A stretch of DNA of 64,000 nucleotides, from contig NC_044917.1 of assembly GCF_003576645.1 (NCBI RefSeq), positions 5,742,673-5,806,672 on the forward strand. Reading direction: 5' to 3'. Made by a program: the position numbers and the translations under genes. Under the pieces are notes generated by a model. It saw only the letters and a list, made by a program, of their open reading frames with translations. It was not told the origin of the DNA and ran no database searches. Shown piece by piece: positions 51,441 to 62,728 of this stretch. Numbering within the stretch: the first letter of the stretch is position 1; each line of letters begins with the position of its first letter. The stretch comes from Ipomoea triloba (taxonomy: Eukaryota > Streptophyta > Magnoliopsida > Solanales > Convolvulaceae).

Positions 51441-53199
51441 TAACAATATTTGATATAGCACAGTGGCACAGTAGCACACCCTTTTCTCACCGACACATGG
51501 AGATGGATGCATTTCCTGTCTCAACGCCGTCACCACCGTGAACTCATCCAACGTGGACTCTGAAACGCAGCAATAAATGGCGTACCAATCAAGTGAGAGC
51601 ACGTGGATAAGTGGGAGCACCGTCAGTAGTTGGGACATTTTTTTTTTTTTTTTTTGAGAAGCAGTAGTTGGGACATTGAATGACAAATGGAATGAATAAT
51701 CAATTACGGGGTCGGATTTTGGATCTCTAACCTTGTAAATAACAAAAATTATTTGAAATATTGATTAATTGTTTAGCTCGTACAAAATAAAGTTATAAAA
51801 TAATTAGTATAAACGTTAAATTGCAAATGATTTATTTTCCACAAAATTAAATAAGATAAGATATGTTTTTCTTCATATTTGAAAAAAAAAATCTCATAAG
51901 AAAAATATTTTCATGTGACTAAGATTGTAAATCTTAGTACTAAAAAAAAGTTGTAAATCTTAGATGCTTAATAAGTACTAATGGGATCAAACTAACTGTT
52001 GGTGATATTTAAAAAATTGTTTTTTTAATTATTATTATCATTATAGTTTTATGAAATAGTTATTTTAATTTTATATTTATCAATTAGAGCATTGTTTTCT
52101 CTATTTTTTATAAGGTCGTTAGTCGTAGTTTGATACCTCTGTTAACATAATTCATTTAAGGCCATTTCTTTGCATTGCATGTGTACAATTTGTTAGTCAA
52201 TATATAGAGATAAAAAAATTATAATTTTAAATGATTCAAATCTCCGTTAACATGTCAAAAAAAAAGCTACATTAACATGTAACGGAGTCGGTAGTACTAA
52301 ATTTCCTTTAACATGTCATTACCAAAATTGTTACTTACAAAAAATTAGGAAAAAAATGTCACATGCATTAATAAATATAATTTACTAAAAAAAAAAACTA
52401 TATAAATATAAGAATGAAAAAATTGTTAATTTTCCTTACAAATATTATAACTTATTATTTATTTATTACAATAGTAGATACAAAATTTTGCTACATTATT
52501 GAATTATTATTATTTTTAATCTATAAATTAACCTATTAGTTTATTATTAATCGCAATCCCACCATTACAACTTTTTTTCTTAATATAAATATTTTTTGTG
52601 TTGACTTGTTTGGGAACATGGTTCAGTATGTTTTGACTATGCGGACCGACTAAGGGAAAAAATATTAAAATATGTAGAGCAATTTTTTAAATACTTATAT
52701 TCCTTATTACAAGGTTATATAATACTTCGTATCTGTTTTATAGTTTAAGTTGTTAAGCTTATAACTACTTAGAATGGTAATTCAAATACCGTAACACTAC
52801 ATGATAATTGGTTACGTAGAGCACTTTAATGAACGAAAATAAAGAAAGGTTTAATGCTGATGCAATTTAGATAAATGTATCTTTCAACAAGACTACAACC
52901 TATAAGCCGTTCATAATGTGGCAACAGTGGCATTGAGATGATACATCCGTTATACCCCATATACGAAGCAATTAATTAATTTACTAATTTACTAAATATA
53001 ATAAAAACTAATAATGTTAGGGTTATGACAGGAATAAATTTGTGTGAGTGTAATAAATTGCATTAAAGATTTGTTCCTTATAATCTCTTTCTTGTACTAG
53101 TATAAATAGTTTCCAATGTTACCCATCATCTTTTAAGTTTTTCCTTAACAACGTTAAATCTCACTATTAAGTTATAATTAATTGGAATTAAAACTATGT

Positions 53200-53255
53200 C
53201 TTAGTGGAGCGGTCCGCACCTATATTGCTTAGTGGAGCGGTCCGCACCTATATTG
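53200..53255. repeat. 28-bp tandem duplication
   Basis: Two perfect copies of a 28-bp unit that begins CTTAGTGGAGCGGTCCGCAC. Recent slippage or duplication in otherwise unique DNA. Confidence 0.8.
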
Positions 53256-54519
53256 CTTTGTCTCACTGTAGTCCTTTGGGACTGTAACTAGTGATTTCCA
53301 TCGTCACAACAAAAAAAAGGTATACATAAACTTTTCTAAAGACCATTCACCGTTATCTATCACAGAGGGACAATCCTAACCAAGTTGGATAGAGACCACA
53401 TTGCATTATCAAGACTTTAAAAATTGTAACTACTCATTAACCAATGAAATTTACGAATTTAAGACTACGGAGTATAAAATACCGTAAAAGAGTTTATAAA
53501 ACAAGTAAATACAAGTAAAAATAGTTTATGATGTAAAATGCCATGCTAAACGTTATGCAAATATATATGACCACCCACATTCTAGTTAGGGACGCCATTT
53601 TTAGGACAGGCTATATGGATTCGTTCACCGTTCCTTTGCTTTGTACGAAATTATATGCTTTGATTCGTCTAATTAATGCTATACCCTTTTTTATAACAAA
53701 AAAAAAAGTAAATACAAAAAAAAAATAGAAAAAAGACAAATTCAAAGATAATTAAAACATAACGTGGCAAGAGTAAGTTACTATCACATGTAAATCCTAC
53801 ATGTCTGAAATATTTACATATAAAAAAAGTTAATGAAAGAAGGAACAAATATTTTCAAAAAGATATTTAAATTTTAGACGGCTACAAATCCTAAGACATG
53901 ATATAAAACAAACACTACAACGTGTTCGTAGAACCACGAACAAACATTAACGCACCTAGTAGATGACCACATGGGAGAATTGAAGTAGCAAGCACGTATC
54001 GGAAAACAACATGAAAACACCGCACAATCGCACATTGCTATCATCTCGGTTTGGCTTTGTTTTATGGACCGTCTTCTTGTATCGTCTCGACTCTTTGTTT
54101 TGTGGCGAGCTTTAATTTGCATCCTGTCCTTATTTTACAGCGTAAGACAAATGCACGAAAGCAGATAGATTGGAGAGAATGAAGAAGGTATAACGAGAAT
54201 TTGTCTTGGAATTTAATATGTACAAGTGCACAACCATATATCATTTTCCATTATTGATTCTCCAACAAAGATACTTTGGTTTCTTACCCAGATTTCCATT
54301 TCATTCCTTTTAAAGCTTACTTGGAAGATTCATAGTAAAACAACACAAGGATGGGGATGTGTAACATGCCAAAACCTATTTTCGACAATGACCCGCTATT
54401 GTACTTATAGTAAAATTAAAATTCTCAATTTTCATATTATTTGGGTAAAAATCAATAAATTTTTTTTTGAATATAATTGATTAGCTAATCTTATCTATAA
54501 CATTATAAATCATAAGTCT

Positions 54520-54655
54520 TTGTTTTGTGGTCTAGTCGCACCTGATTGTACTTCCATATGGAAGGGGACAGGGGTGAGTTTGAGCTTCGGTAGAGGTGAT
54601 ATTGACTTTTTATGCTTCAATAGGTTGAGAAAGTAATTATGAACAAATACTGAAT
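54520..54655 (+). mobile_element. tRNA-derived SINE copy 5 (diverged)
   Basis: A-box-like TTTGTGGTCTAGTCGCACC, a degraded B-box (GAGTTTGAGCTTC), then the shared TGCTTCAATAGGTTGAGAAA and GAACAAATACTG. It overlaps the minus-strand frame 54510-54704, which is therefore not a gene. Confidence 0.6.
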
Positions 54656-55279
54656 GAAATTTAAATTCTTTTGATTTATGAAAAAGCTCGTAACTGCTAT
54701 TCAAATATGCTCCCTAAGTGAAATTTCAAATCCTGCCGCTGCGGAATGTAGCATGAAGCCTATTTAAGGCAGTGCAGTGCAGTGCCGTTTTGTTCATGGC
54801 AATGGCAGCCGATTGAAGAAATCGAATTGGGAATTGGGAAGTGAAATAGACATTTAATGAATGGTGTGCGAGGTGAGGAAGGCACGAGGAGATCACATGG
54901 GTTGCTTGGTGTGATGGAATTGTGGAAATAAGTCAATAACTAATAAGAAGCTAATTAAGGCAGCCATTATACACGAAAGGTGTGGAACCACGAGCTATGA
55001 AAGATGATGGCATGTGGGGGAATTGGGATGCCAACTTGACCCACTTGGACTCTTAATTCTTGAGAAAAGGTTACCCACCTTTGCTCTTCTGCCTTACCCT
55101 TTTACCCAATCCGGCCTATCCCAATTTTACCCGTCAACCCACTCTCAATGTTAAAAATAAAAACCTAACTAAAAAGCAGGAGAAAGAGAGTTAATATTTT
55201 TCTCATTTTGAATTTGCCTTCTTTAAAATGTTCGATCAAATAATGCAAACGTCAGGAGAAGAAGATTGTAGGGGAAGTA

Positions 55280-55455
55280 AATATAGAAGCAGTATGTAAC
55301 AACACAAAAAATTGTGTTATATTATTAAATATAGAATGATGCAATTGTGAATATAGAGTTCTGTAATTTTTTTTGGAGAAAAGTTATAATTGTGAACATA
55401 GAGTTCTAAAATTGTAAATATAGACTTGGGTCTCATATTACAAGGTGACAACAGG
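55280..55455. mobile_element. possible Mutator-like MITE with 22-bp units
   Basis: Contains AATTGTGAACATAGAGTTCT plus AA followed by AATTGTAAATATAGACTTGG, a 22-bp step. It is related in inverted orientation to 57238-57345. Edges are not defined. Confidence 0.35.
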
Positions 55456-55512
55456 CTATCTTCACATAGGATTTGCTAGAGGGCCGCCGAAGGCTGTTCT
55501 ATGTCCCTTAAG

Positions 55513-55829
55513 CAATAGTTATTATGTGGACCATGGCTCACAGCTCCAAAAATGACGTCGTTTCACGTAATTTTTTTTCACGTGACCCACTGCAACATAC
55601 ATTTTTATAACTCATAATGTACATTATTCTAAAGCATAATGCACATTATTTTAAAGCATAATGTACATTATTCTAACTTATAAAGTGCATTATCTTACTC
55701 TAAAAGTTTTATTATTCTAACACATAAAGTAAATTATTTCAACTCATAATTTATATTATTTTAATTCCTAAAATTTAACGACGTCATTTTGGATCATAGT
55801 CTATACAGCTGTGTGGATCATAATTTGCC
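55513..55829. mobile_element. Mutator-like MITE 'C' with 22-bp repeat core
   Basis: Near-identical 10-bp flanks GTCCCTTAAG (55503-55512) and GTCCCCTAAG (55830-55839). Starts CAATAGTTATTATGTGGACC and ends ATCATAATTTGCC; the inner inverted ends carry TGACGTCGTTT. The core is a tandem array of AGCATAATGTACATTATTCT plus AA and its variants, a 22-bp period. Its ends resemble elements A, B and D while its core does not. Confidence 0.7.
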
Positions 55830-56055
55830 GTCCCCTAAGTGATCCCTGACCCAGCTCAGTAATGAAAGCAACAATGGTTACTGGGACATTTTAAACTCTT
55901 TATTGTCCTCCCCATGGACTGATACTGACCCATTTAGCAATAACCCAAATATGAAAAAGTCTTAAAGTTTACTAGGTCCAACTTATGGAGCCCGCCCAAT
56001 TCGTTTTCGACCCAAACGATGAACCCAATTACCTGAGGCGGTATACTTATCATCA

Positions 56056-56634
56056 GGCAAATTATACCGTGCACCACGGTGCACATAGCAATGTGCACCA
56101 CGTACGTAAACGACGTCGTTTTGAGCATTGTAAATTAATCGTCTCTTTTTTTAGAAATCATGTTTTCCGTTTCGGCCGGTCTGTGTATTATGTTAATATT
56201 CTGTGTATTCTAGGTAATCGTTCTGTGTATTCCAGGCAATCATTCTGTGTATTCTAGGCAACCGTTCTGTGTATTCATGTTAGTAACACATGTTGTGATG
56301 TGTTTGTGCATTCAAATGTTTAGGAGGATGAGTTCTGTGTATTTTGTGTCAATATTCTGTGTATTGATGTTATTAACACAGGTTGTGATGTGTTTGTGCA
56401 TTCGAATGTTAGGAGGATGAGTTCTGTATATATTGTGTTAATATTCTGTGTTTCTCGGCAAACATTCTGTGTATTCTAGGCAAACGTTCTGTGTATTCTA
56501 AATAATGATTATGTGTATTATAGATATGAATTCCCTGGAGTCATTCGCGTCCGCGTCCACTAACATCGAAACGACGTCGTTTTGGATCATGGTGCACATT
56601 GCTATGTGCATCGTGGTGTAGGGTATAATGATTG
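56056..56634 (-). mobile_element. Mutator-like MITE 'B', inverted copy of element A
   Basis: Perfect 9-bp duplication TTATCATCA at 56047-56055 and 56635-56643. Starts GGCAAATTATACC and ends GGTATAATGATTG. Terminal repeats contain GTGCACCACG and AACGACGTCGTTTTG. The core is the reverse complement of element A (CTGTGTATTCTAGGCAACCG units; TGTTTGTGCATTCGAATGTT blocks). It is the best-preserved member and defines the family ends. Confidence 0.85.
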
Positions 56635-56668
56635 TTATCATCAACCCTCTTGCTCCCATTATAGCATT

Positions 56669-56860
56669 GACTATGATTCATATTATAAGGTGAATCACTG
56701 ATATACTTTATTTTTAGTATATTATAAGTTCACTTTTATATAGTACTTTAAAAATTAACATGTACCAAAATATAACGAACCTACTAAAATGAGCATGTAG
56801 TATACTGAAAATGAGCATGTATTTCAGTAGTCCATCTTGAATGTAGGTCATAGTCTAACC
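56669..56860. mobile_element. possible MITE with 22-bp units
   Basis: Inverted ends share GACTATGA (TTGACTATGATTCA; right reverse complement TTAGACTATGACCT). Inside, AAAATGAGCATGTAGTATAC plus TG is followed by AAAATGAGCATGTATTTCAG, a 22-bp step. The target duplication was not found. Confidence 0.35.
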
Positions 56861-57237
56861 TTTCTATTTAATTATCTTCATTATTATAAAATGAACATTT
56901 GTGACAAAAAGAAATGGAACGAAGTGGGTAGTGTTGATGTTTATTCACTTACAATTTTAACATAAATTGCACGTTAAATACAATAGTGTAAACAAAGAAT
57001 GTAAGCGGCAAAGTAATGTATGAAGGGAATAAGGTTCTTGGTCAGACATAAATTGCATTTTGAATACAATATTGCTAGGGCGCCCTAACTCCCGATTGAT
57101 GATAGGTCAAACACATCGACCTTATGATTTCTGAAGGATACTTCATAGCTCTAAGTCTATTAGTGCAACCTCAAGAATAAAATCCATTTTGAATTTTTTG
57201 TGGTCCACATAGGAAAAAGAAAAGAAGTATTTCATGA

Positions 57238-57345
57238 TCGGTTATTATGACATGGACCCGGGTTCATGTTCACAATTTTAGAATTCTATGTTTACAATTT
57301 TAAAACTCTATGTTTATAATTTTAGAAATATATGATTTCTAGGTC
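57238..57345. repeat. 22-bp triplicated unit, MITE fragment
   Basis: Three consecutive 22-bp units: GTTCACAATTTTAGAATTCT plus AT, GTTTACAATTTTAAAACTCT plus AT, GTTTATAATTTTAGAAATAT plus AT. The preceding TTATTATGACATGGACC resembles the start of element C. Confidence 0.45.
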
Positions 57346-59873
57346 AAGCACTTTGACCTTATGATTTCTAACGAGATTAGCTACTATTGGCTAGCAGCAA
57401 GCTTGTTCAGACCAACGAATTTGATGAATCCTACACGGTCACCGTTCAGCCGGGCCACGTGGCACAACTTCTTACCGCAAACACCCACGTTGATGCATGT
57501 CCTATTAAAAAAAGAAATCCACTAAAGCCGAACCAAGAAAACACCCAGACCATACATACCTCAAAAGCCCGAAAGAAAATGAATAGAGCATGCAAAGAAG
57601 AAAAAACATGCGCACCTCAAATAAATAATTATAAACAAAGAAATAAATGAATAATGAATGGAAGAATAAATGAATGAAAGTATTAAGTAGGAGACACGAA
57701 AGACACTCAGCTCCCTGTAACTCCAACAATTCGAAGGGACTCAGCTACTTATTGGCCAGCAGCAAGCATGGCTAGGTCAACGAAAGAAAGGCGACACCAC
57801 TTGTTTGTTTTTTTGTTTTTTTTTTGGAACCTATAAAAACATATTAAGTGACAAAAATGGGTAATATTAATCTCAAAAGGTAATTTAATTTTTTAATGTT
57901 ACAATACGATCCCCGGACTCCATGCACCAGCATTACGTACAATTTAATATGAATCTCGGAGAAACATATTAAAAAAATGACTAAGAATACATATAGTGAG
58001 ACAAATAAACATCTTATCATCAGCTAGCTGCTATATTAACGAACCACATTTAATAGAGTTTAAGAGTGAAATATTGAGCCACCTAAAGAGCACATGCGTG
58101 ACGCATAGGACATGTACAGAATGAAGACTTTAGAAAACCATATCAAATGCGATGCAGGAGTAGTAGTTGAGAGAATTGAAGTTGGTCTAAAGAGGTACTC
58201 TGATCTGGCTAAAACCTACCCGGTTGCTGGTTCCCCAAGCAATGATACATATTGATCCCTAATTTTGAAGACCACACTGTGCCCTACATTATAATAGTTT
58301 GTCGTGACTCGAGCATAGTTCAATAGTGTAATAAAGATAATAACAAGGAAAATTTTAGATGTAATAATGATGACAATTGTATGGTGAGTGTTCAATTCCT
58401 GTGGACTTGTAATATAACATGGTTTGAAGTTGGATATCTTGTTGACATCAATTGATCAATGTAACAATTTTTTTTCGGATTTACTAAGACACATCTCGTG
58501 ATTTATCCCTGCCACAACCCACAGGACATTAAGATTCTAGATCAAGGTGGAGCAATGGTCTGATGAGGACTTTTGAGATTGTGATTTAATTGTTTTTAAT
58601 ACTCCGTAATAGTTTGTCCTACTTATCACACTATTTTGTTAAAATATATGGTAGCACCATGCATGCGACAAGACACTTAATTGTCCCATACACTAGATTT
58701 GGTTGTAAATCACAATGGCCATTTCCTAACCTCTTACAATGGGTACATGCGTCTTCGTCAAATATAATCTTAATTCGTAATAAGCATATCATATCCTACT
58801 TTAATTGATGAAAAAGACATATATGGGTACTCTATGGTACACATAATTAATCTCATCATAGTGAGGTGTTGTACCGTTCTTGTTTGGTTGGTTTGCATTC
58901 AATTCATTAGGGTAATTCAAAAACCCCAAGATTCCTGATATTTATTGCTATCTATACCATATCTGCACGGTAATGTATTCATTATATTTAATTTGATATG
59001 GATCGGATCGGAGGACGCATAGGGTAGGGTAACATTTAATTGCGTTTGTTGATATAAGGGTATACAAACATAATTTATATGTGTCATATATAATACATGC
59101 ATATCCACGCGTAATTCCATTTATAGTCTCTCGATTATTGTATATTTTCAGTTTTGATCTTCAAGTTCAAATCAATTAGGTTGGTTAACAAGTTAATTTG
59201 GTGACTTAATTTGTTGATTATTGAAAATGTATCTCTTTAACCCTCATGATTGAAAGAAGAAACTCTAACCATTCTAGAAATATATTATCTAATGTAGTTT
59301 GTTTGTTGTCAAGATCAAACTCTTACCACTCTTAACACCTGCTCGTCTCAAGTCTCAACAACAAAGCATGCTTTCTTGATACCAATTGACAATTGTCATG
59401 ATCAAACACTTATCTATCAAAAGTTATAGGTAGCTAGTAGTAAAAACGTAATTTTATTTCCTTATATCAGATAGGATATTGTGAGCGTCTCATATTTTGA
59501 GTTTCCACCTTTAATCTCTCCCAAAATAAAAATTATAAAATTGGGATGATATGCATGGGTCGAGAATTTGAGATCAAATTGTTTAGTTTAAGAGTAGTTA
59601 ATTTGTGGGTTTAGGGGGGACAGAATATATATGTATGGACATAAAGAAACAAATATTCTTAAATTAATGTTGTGACATTGAAAGCCAATTAAAAACACGC
59701 ACTCCATATTCATCGTCGTAAAGACACTTACATTGCACACATGCAACAACAACAATAATAATAGTATAATACCAACAAGCTAAGGAAATCCATGGGGAAA
59801 CCTTAAAGTAGCGGTCTTGATACTGACAGTGACATGAAAATCAAAGAAATCAGAAAAACATAATAATCAATAA
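57346..59873. other. intergenic stretch before PDF1
   Basis: A pair of imperfect direct repeats (AGCTACTATTGGCTAGCAGC at about 57378 and AGCTACTTATTGGCCAGCAG at about 57743) brackets about 360 bp. The frame at 57387-57650 lies between them and has no recognisable domain. The rest is AT-rich with no gene seen. Confidence 0.45.
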
Positions 59874-61048
59874 TTAAGATCTAGGCTTTAGGTGACCCTC
59901 GTTAGCCGATTTGAAGAGCCGGGCCTGAGCAGCGGCGGCCTGATTTGAACTAAGCGCCGCACGCCCAAAACTGTCCCTCACTTGCTGAGTTGTGTAAGGG
60001 AAGTTCTTGGTGATCATGGAGTTGAGCATAGCCGCCGTGCCTTCCCTGTACAGCGCTCCGTACCCGTCCGTACGGGTATTGGACAGTGCTTCTAGAAGGT
60101 TCACGCTTCCACTGAAACCTGGAATGTTATTGTTGTTCATACCAAACATGCTGCGAATGGTGTTTCCGTTCCACCCCACCAATCCCCAGATTTGCATTGG
60201 GTGCGTCTTCCAGAAACTGCAATATTCACACATAACTATTAATGCTGAGAATTGAAGCGTGTTAGCTGAGATAAATAGAAAAGAGAAAACAGCCTCACTT
60301 CAACCCGACAATATTGTAGAGGATGAGAATAAATCACGGTGACTTAGTAGTTTATTAGGTGAAACTTTCTGGTGTACACCAAATAGACTACTAAGTCACT
60401 GTGATTGCCCTCTATAATACTGTTTGCAGGATCAATCCAAACATTTTATAAGTCTGAGGCAACTGGTTGTACTTACATGCAGGGGAAGGGTGGAGAAGTT
60501 GGATAAAATCCAGTAGGAGGTGTTCCAGCTGGAGGCGTGTTAGGGTCAAATGGATATGGAGGCGTTCCAGAGGGAGGAGTGTAGTATGGCGGCGTTCCGG
60601 ACGGAGGTGAGTAGAATGGGGGGGTGTTTGGATCAGGTGAATATGGGGTTGATGGGGTAGGGAGGGAGGGGGTGGTGGGAGTCCCTGGATCAACCGGTGG
60701 TGTTGTAATGGGGGTGGTTGGGGTAGTCGGAGTGGGAGTATAAGTTGGAGGTGAGTGATAATAACCGCCGCCGCCACCATGGTGCCCTGAAGGAGGAGAA
60801 TAGGAGGGGGTAGTAGGGTCATGATGATGGCCTCCACCGCCGCCGCCGCCACCGCCGTGTGGGGGATTATCACAGTTCACAGAGGGTGTTGTTGAATGGT
60901 GACCTCCAGATGGTGTGCTTGGAGTTTTGGTATTGTGGTGGTGAGAATTATAGGTTTTTTGGTCATGAAAAGTAGAAGAAGAGACGACCAAACTCATGGA
61001 AAGTAGTAAAGCAACCATAGTTGCCAACGTGAAGAAAGAAAACTCCAT
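59874..61048 (-). CDS. PDF1: PROTODERMAL FACTOR 1 (2 exons, 304 aa)
   Basis: Exon 1 is 61048-60477 and exon 2 is 60216-59874 (minus strand), with GTAAGT donor and TTGCAG acceptor. The start is the ATG at 61048 (MEFSFFTLATMVALLLSMSL); the frame extends upstream only through a GTG. Residues 1 to about 27 are a signal peptide. A Gly/His-rich and Pro-rich region follows, with repeats such as YSPPSGTPPYYTPPSGTPPY and PFDPNTPP. The conserved C-terminal domain runs from FWKTHPMQIWGLVGW through LLEALSNTRTDGYGALYREG to ARLFKSANEGHLKPRS. This domain and the proline-rich half match PDF1, an extracellular, wall-associated protein expressed in the epidermal (L1) layer of shoot meristems and young organs. 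The length is close to the about 306 aa I recall for Arabidopsis PDF1. Nothing looks broken. Confidence 0.92.
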
Positions 61049-61178
61049 CGTCGCCACTGCCTTTATGTTGTGAGACGACGACCAACGTCTCGTGTAATTA
61101 TAGTAACCAAAAGGCTAGGAGAAGAAGATGGAAGGTTGAATGGTTTGAGGGAATAGATAGGGGGCAAAAGAGTGTGCG

Positions 61179-61186
61179 TATATAAG
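61179..61186 (-). promoter_or_regulatory. TATA box of PDF1
   Basis: TTATATAC on the minus strand, about 131 bp upstream of the PDF1 ATG, a suitable distance for a core promoter with a moderate 5'UTR. Confidence 0.5.
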
Positions 61187-61258
61187 GAGAAAACGTTGGA
61201 GACAGCAGTAAATATAAACAGGTGAAAACAGTACAAGGTTAGTTGCAAATTTTGCTGG

Positions 61259-61266
61259 AGCATTTA
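61259..61266 (-). promoter_or_regulatory. L1-box-like element of PDF1
   Basis: TAAATGCT on the minus strand matches the L1 box (TAAATGYA) at seven of eight positions and lies about 75 bp above the TATA box. In PDF1 the L1 box is bound by HD-ZIP IV factors (ATML1, PDF2). The last base differs from consensus, and I saw no perfect box within about 600 bp. Confidence 0.4.
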
Positions 61267-61289
61267 AGGTACCATTAAAATCTCACATT

Positions 61290-62611
61290 GCAAGTCTTTG
61301 CCCTACCCCAATTTTTCTAAAGCTATTGCAGAGTGATACTGTTTAGGAATTCTCTATTTGTAATCTACAAACCCTCATGTCTCAACTACTATTTGGTAAT
61401 CTGAAAATAAAGAGTTATTTTAGCAAACTCTCCCAAAGTAAATTGTATGTTGCCATTACATCACATAGCTTAATTAAAACAAATGGCAAGATCAATGTGG
61501 TAAATTAGCTTAGATTGTTCATAGCTGAGTTTAAATCAAGAAGGTCAATAGCCTACTCTTGCTGCTGGAAATAGAACTTGCTTGTAACCTTGTGATTACC
61601 AAGTGAATAACCTAACCAACTTAAATGTGATTACCTTCAACCTGAGATATTTGTATCTACAAGTATTCTCCTTTTTCCTACACCACAAACTACCAGACTT
61701 CCTCCGCAATGGACAACCTACCATTCCCAGATTAATCTGTCCTAAACCATAATTATCCCTCAACTAATTCTGAGATACACGTACAAGTAGTCGTCTGCAT
61801 GCAATATGCATACCAGCTTCCCCGGCCCTTCCCATATTCACAGGTCTGATTCCCACTACCTCAAGGCTCAAGCATCGCTATGTTCATGTGATTCTTTGAT
61901 TTCACCTTTTTTTTTGGTTGTTGTTAGTTGTTGTTGTTGTTAAAAGTAGTATGCAGGCAACGTGCATGGTCGGGAGAGACAGTGGGAAAGGCAACGTCGT
62001 ACAGATCGGAAGGGTTGATGAAATGTGCAGAGAGTGTTGAATCCAAGTTAATGGGCATGGCAGACAGGTGGGTGAGAATGCACACAAAGAATGTAATGGC
62101 GGGACGCGTAATAAATAAATTGCAGTGGAAAATATGGAAAAAAAGAAAAAAAAAAAACTTGGTGGACTCATTTTTCCATTCCAACTTTTACTTGAGAGTC
62201 AAATTATGAAAATAGTTTTTCTTTATTTGCGGCATCAAATAACAGTGAATGAGTAAAATTTGAGAGTACATGTAATATAACTAGAAAATATGATACACAA
62301 TCATTAAGTCACAGTGATTTATATCCTCTGAAATGTTCTATCAGGTAAGATTGTGGAGGTTCTTAGGGTTAAGAATTCAATTTTTAAGGAGAAGAAGAAA
62401 ATATGTCACAGGCAAGTGGCGGGGTAGATACAGATTATTATTAGTCCTTTAAATATGAGGTTTTTAGTTTAATCTCCATCTATCTATCTCCGAATGTTGA
62501 GACCAGTGAAGCTAAGCTGTCGAGCCCTACTTACTACATTTATATATATAGTCCGTACATGACTTTTGTGTATGGTCCAAAGAAACTGTACATACTGTTG
62601 AGGAAGGTCGG
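61290..62611. other. intergenic, PDF1 upstream region
   Basis: AT-rich apart from a GC-richer island at about 61960-62112. Reading frames exist on both strands there (for example 61924-62184, minus, containing MPINLDSTLSAHFINPSDLY) but none is recognised. Confidence 0.4.
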
Positions 62612-62728
62612 ATGGAGAGTAAAGGATCTTCAATGGCGAGTTGCGGGACAGCTAGCTTGCGCAGTAAAGATCAGAGAGAGCGTAGCACTATGATTGCAGG
62701 TGGTCCATTCATTGCCAACACTCAACAG
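62612..62728 (+). CDS. possible first exon of an unidentified gene
   Basis: ATG at 62612 opens 39 codons (MESKGSSMASCGTASLRSKD, then QRERSTMIAGGPFIANTQQ) ending CAACAG|GTACCT, a good donor at 62729, phase 0. A TATATATATA motif lies about 62 bp upstream (62541-62550). The composition is more coding-like than the surroundings. I do not recognise the protein, and the next exon was not identified before the window ends. It could be a chance frame. Confidence 0.3.

Larger units (their letters stand above)
51450..55280. other. 3.8-kb gene-free stretch
   Basis: Strongly AT-rich. It holds a 28-bp tandem duplication (about 53200-53255) and a SINE (about 54520-54655). The words AACGGAGTCGGTAGTACTA near 52279 may be a SINE tail fragment. 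No coding sequence recognised. Confidence 0.5.

Noticed and set aside
60412..60873. 153-codon minus-strand frame within PDF1
   Set aside because: Out-of-frame reading of the proline-rich repeat region of PDF1.
61055..61057. Start of PDF1 three codons upstream of the chosen ATG
   Set aside because: That codon is GTG; the first ATG in frame is at 61048 and begins a good signal peptide.
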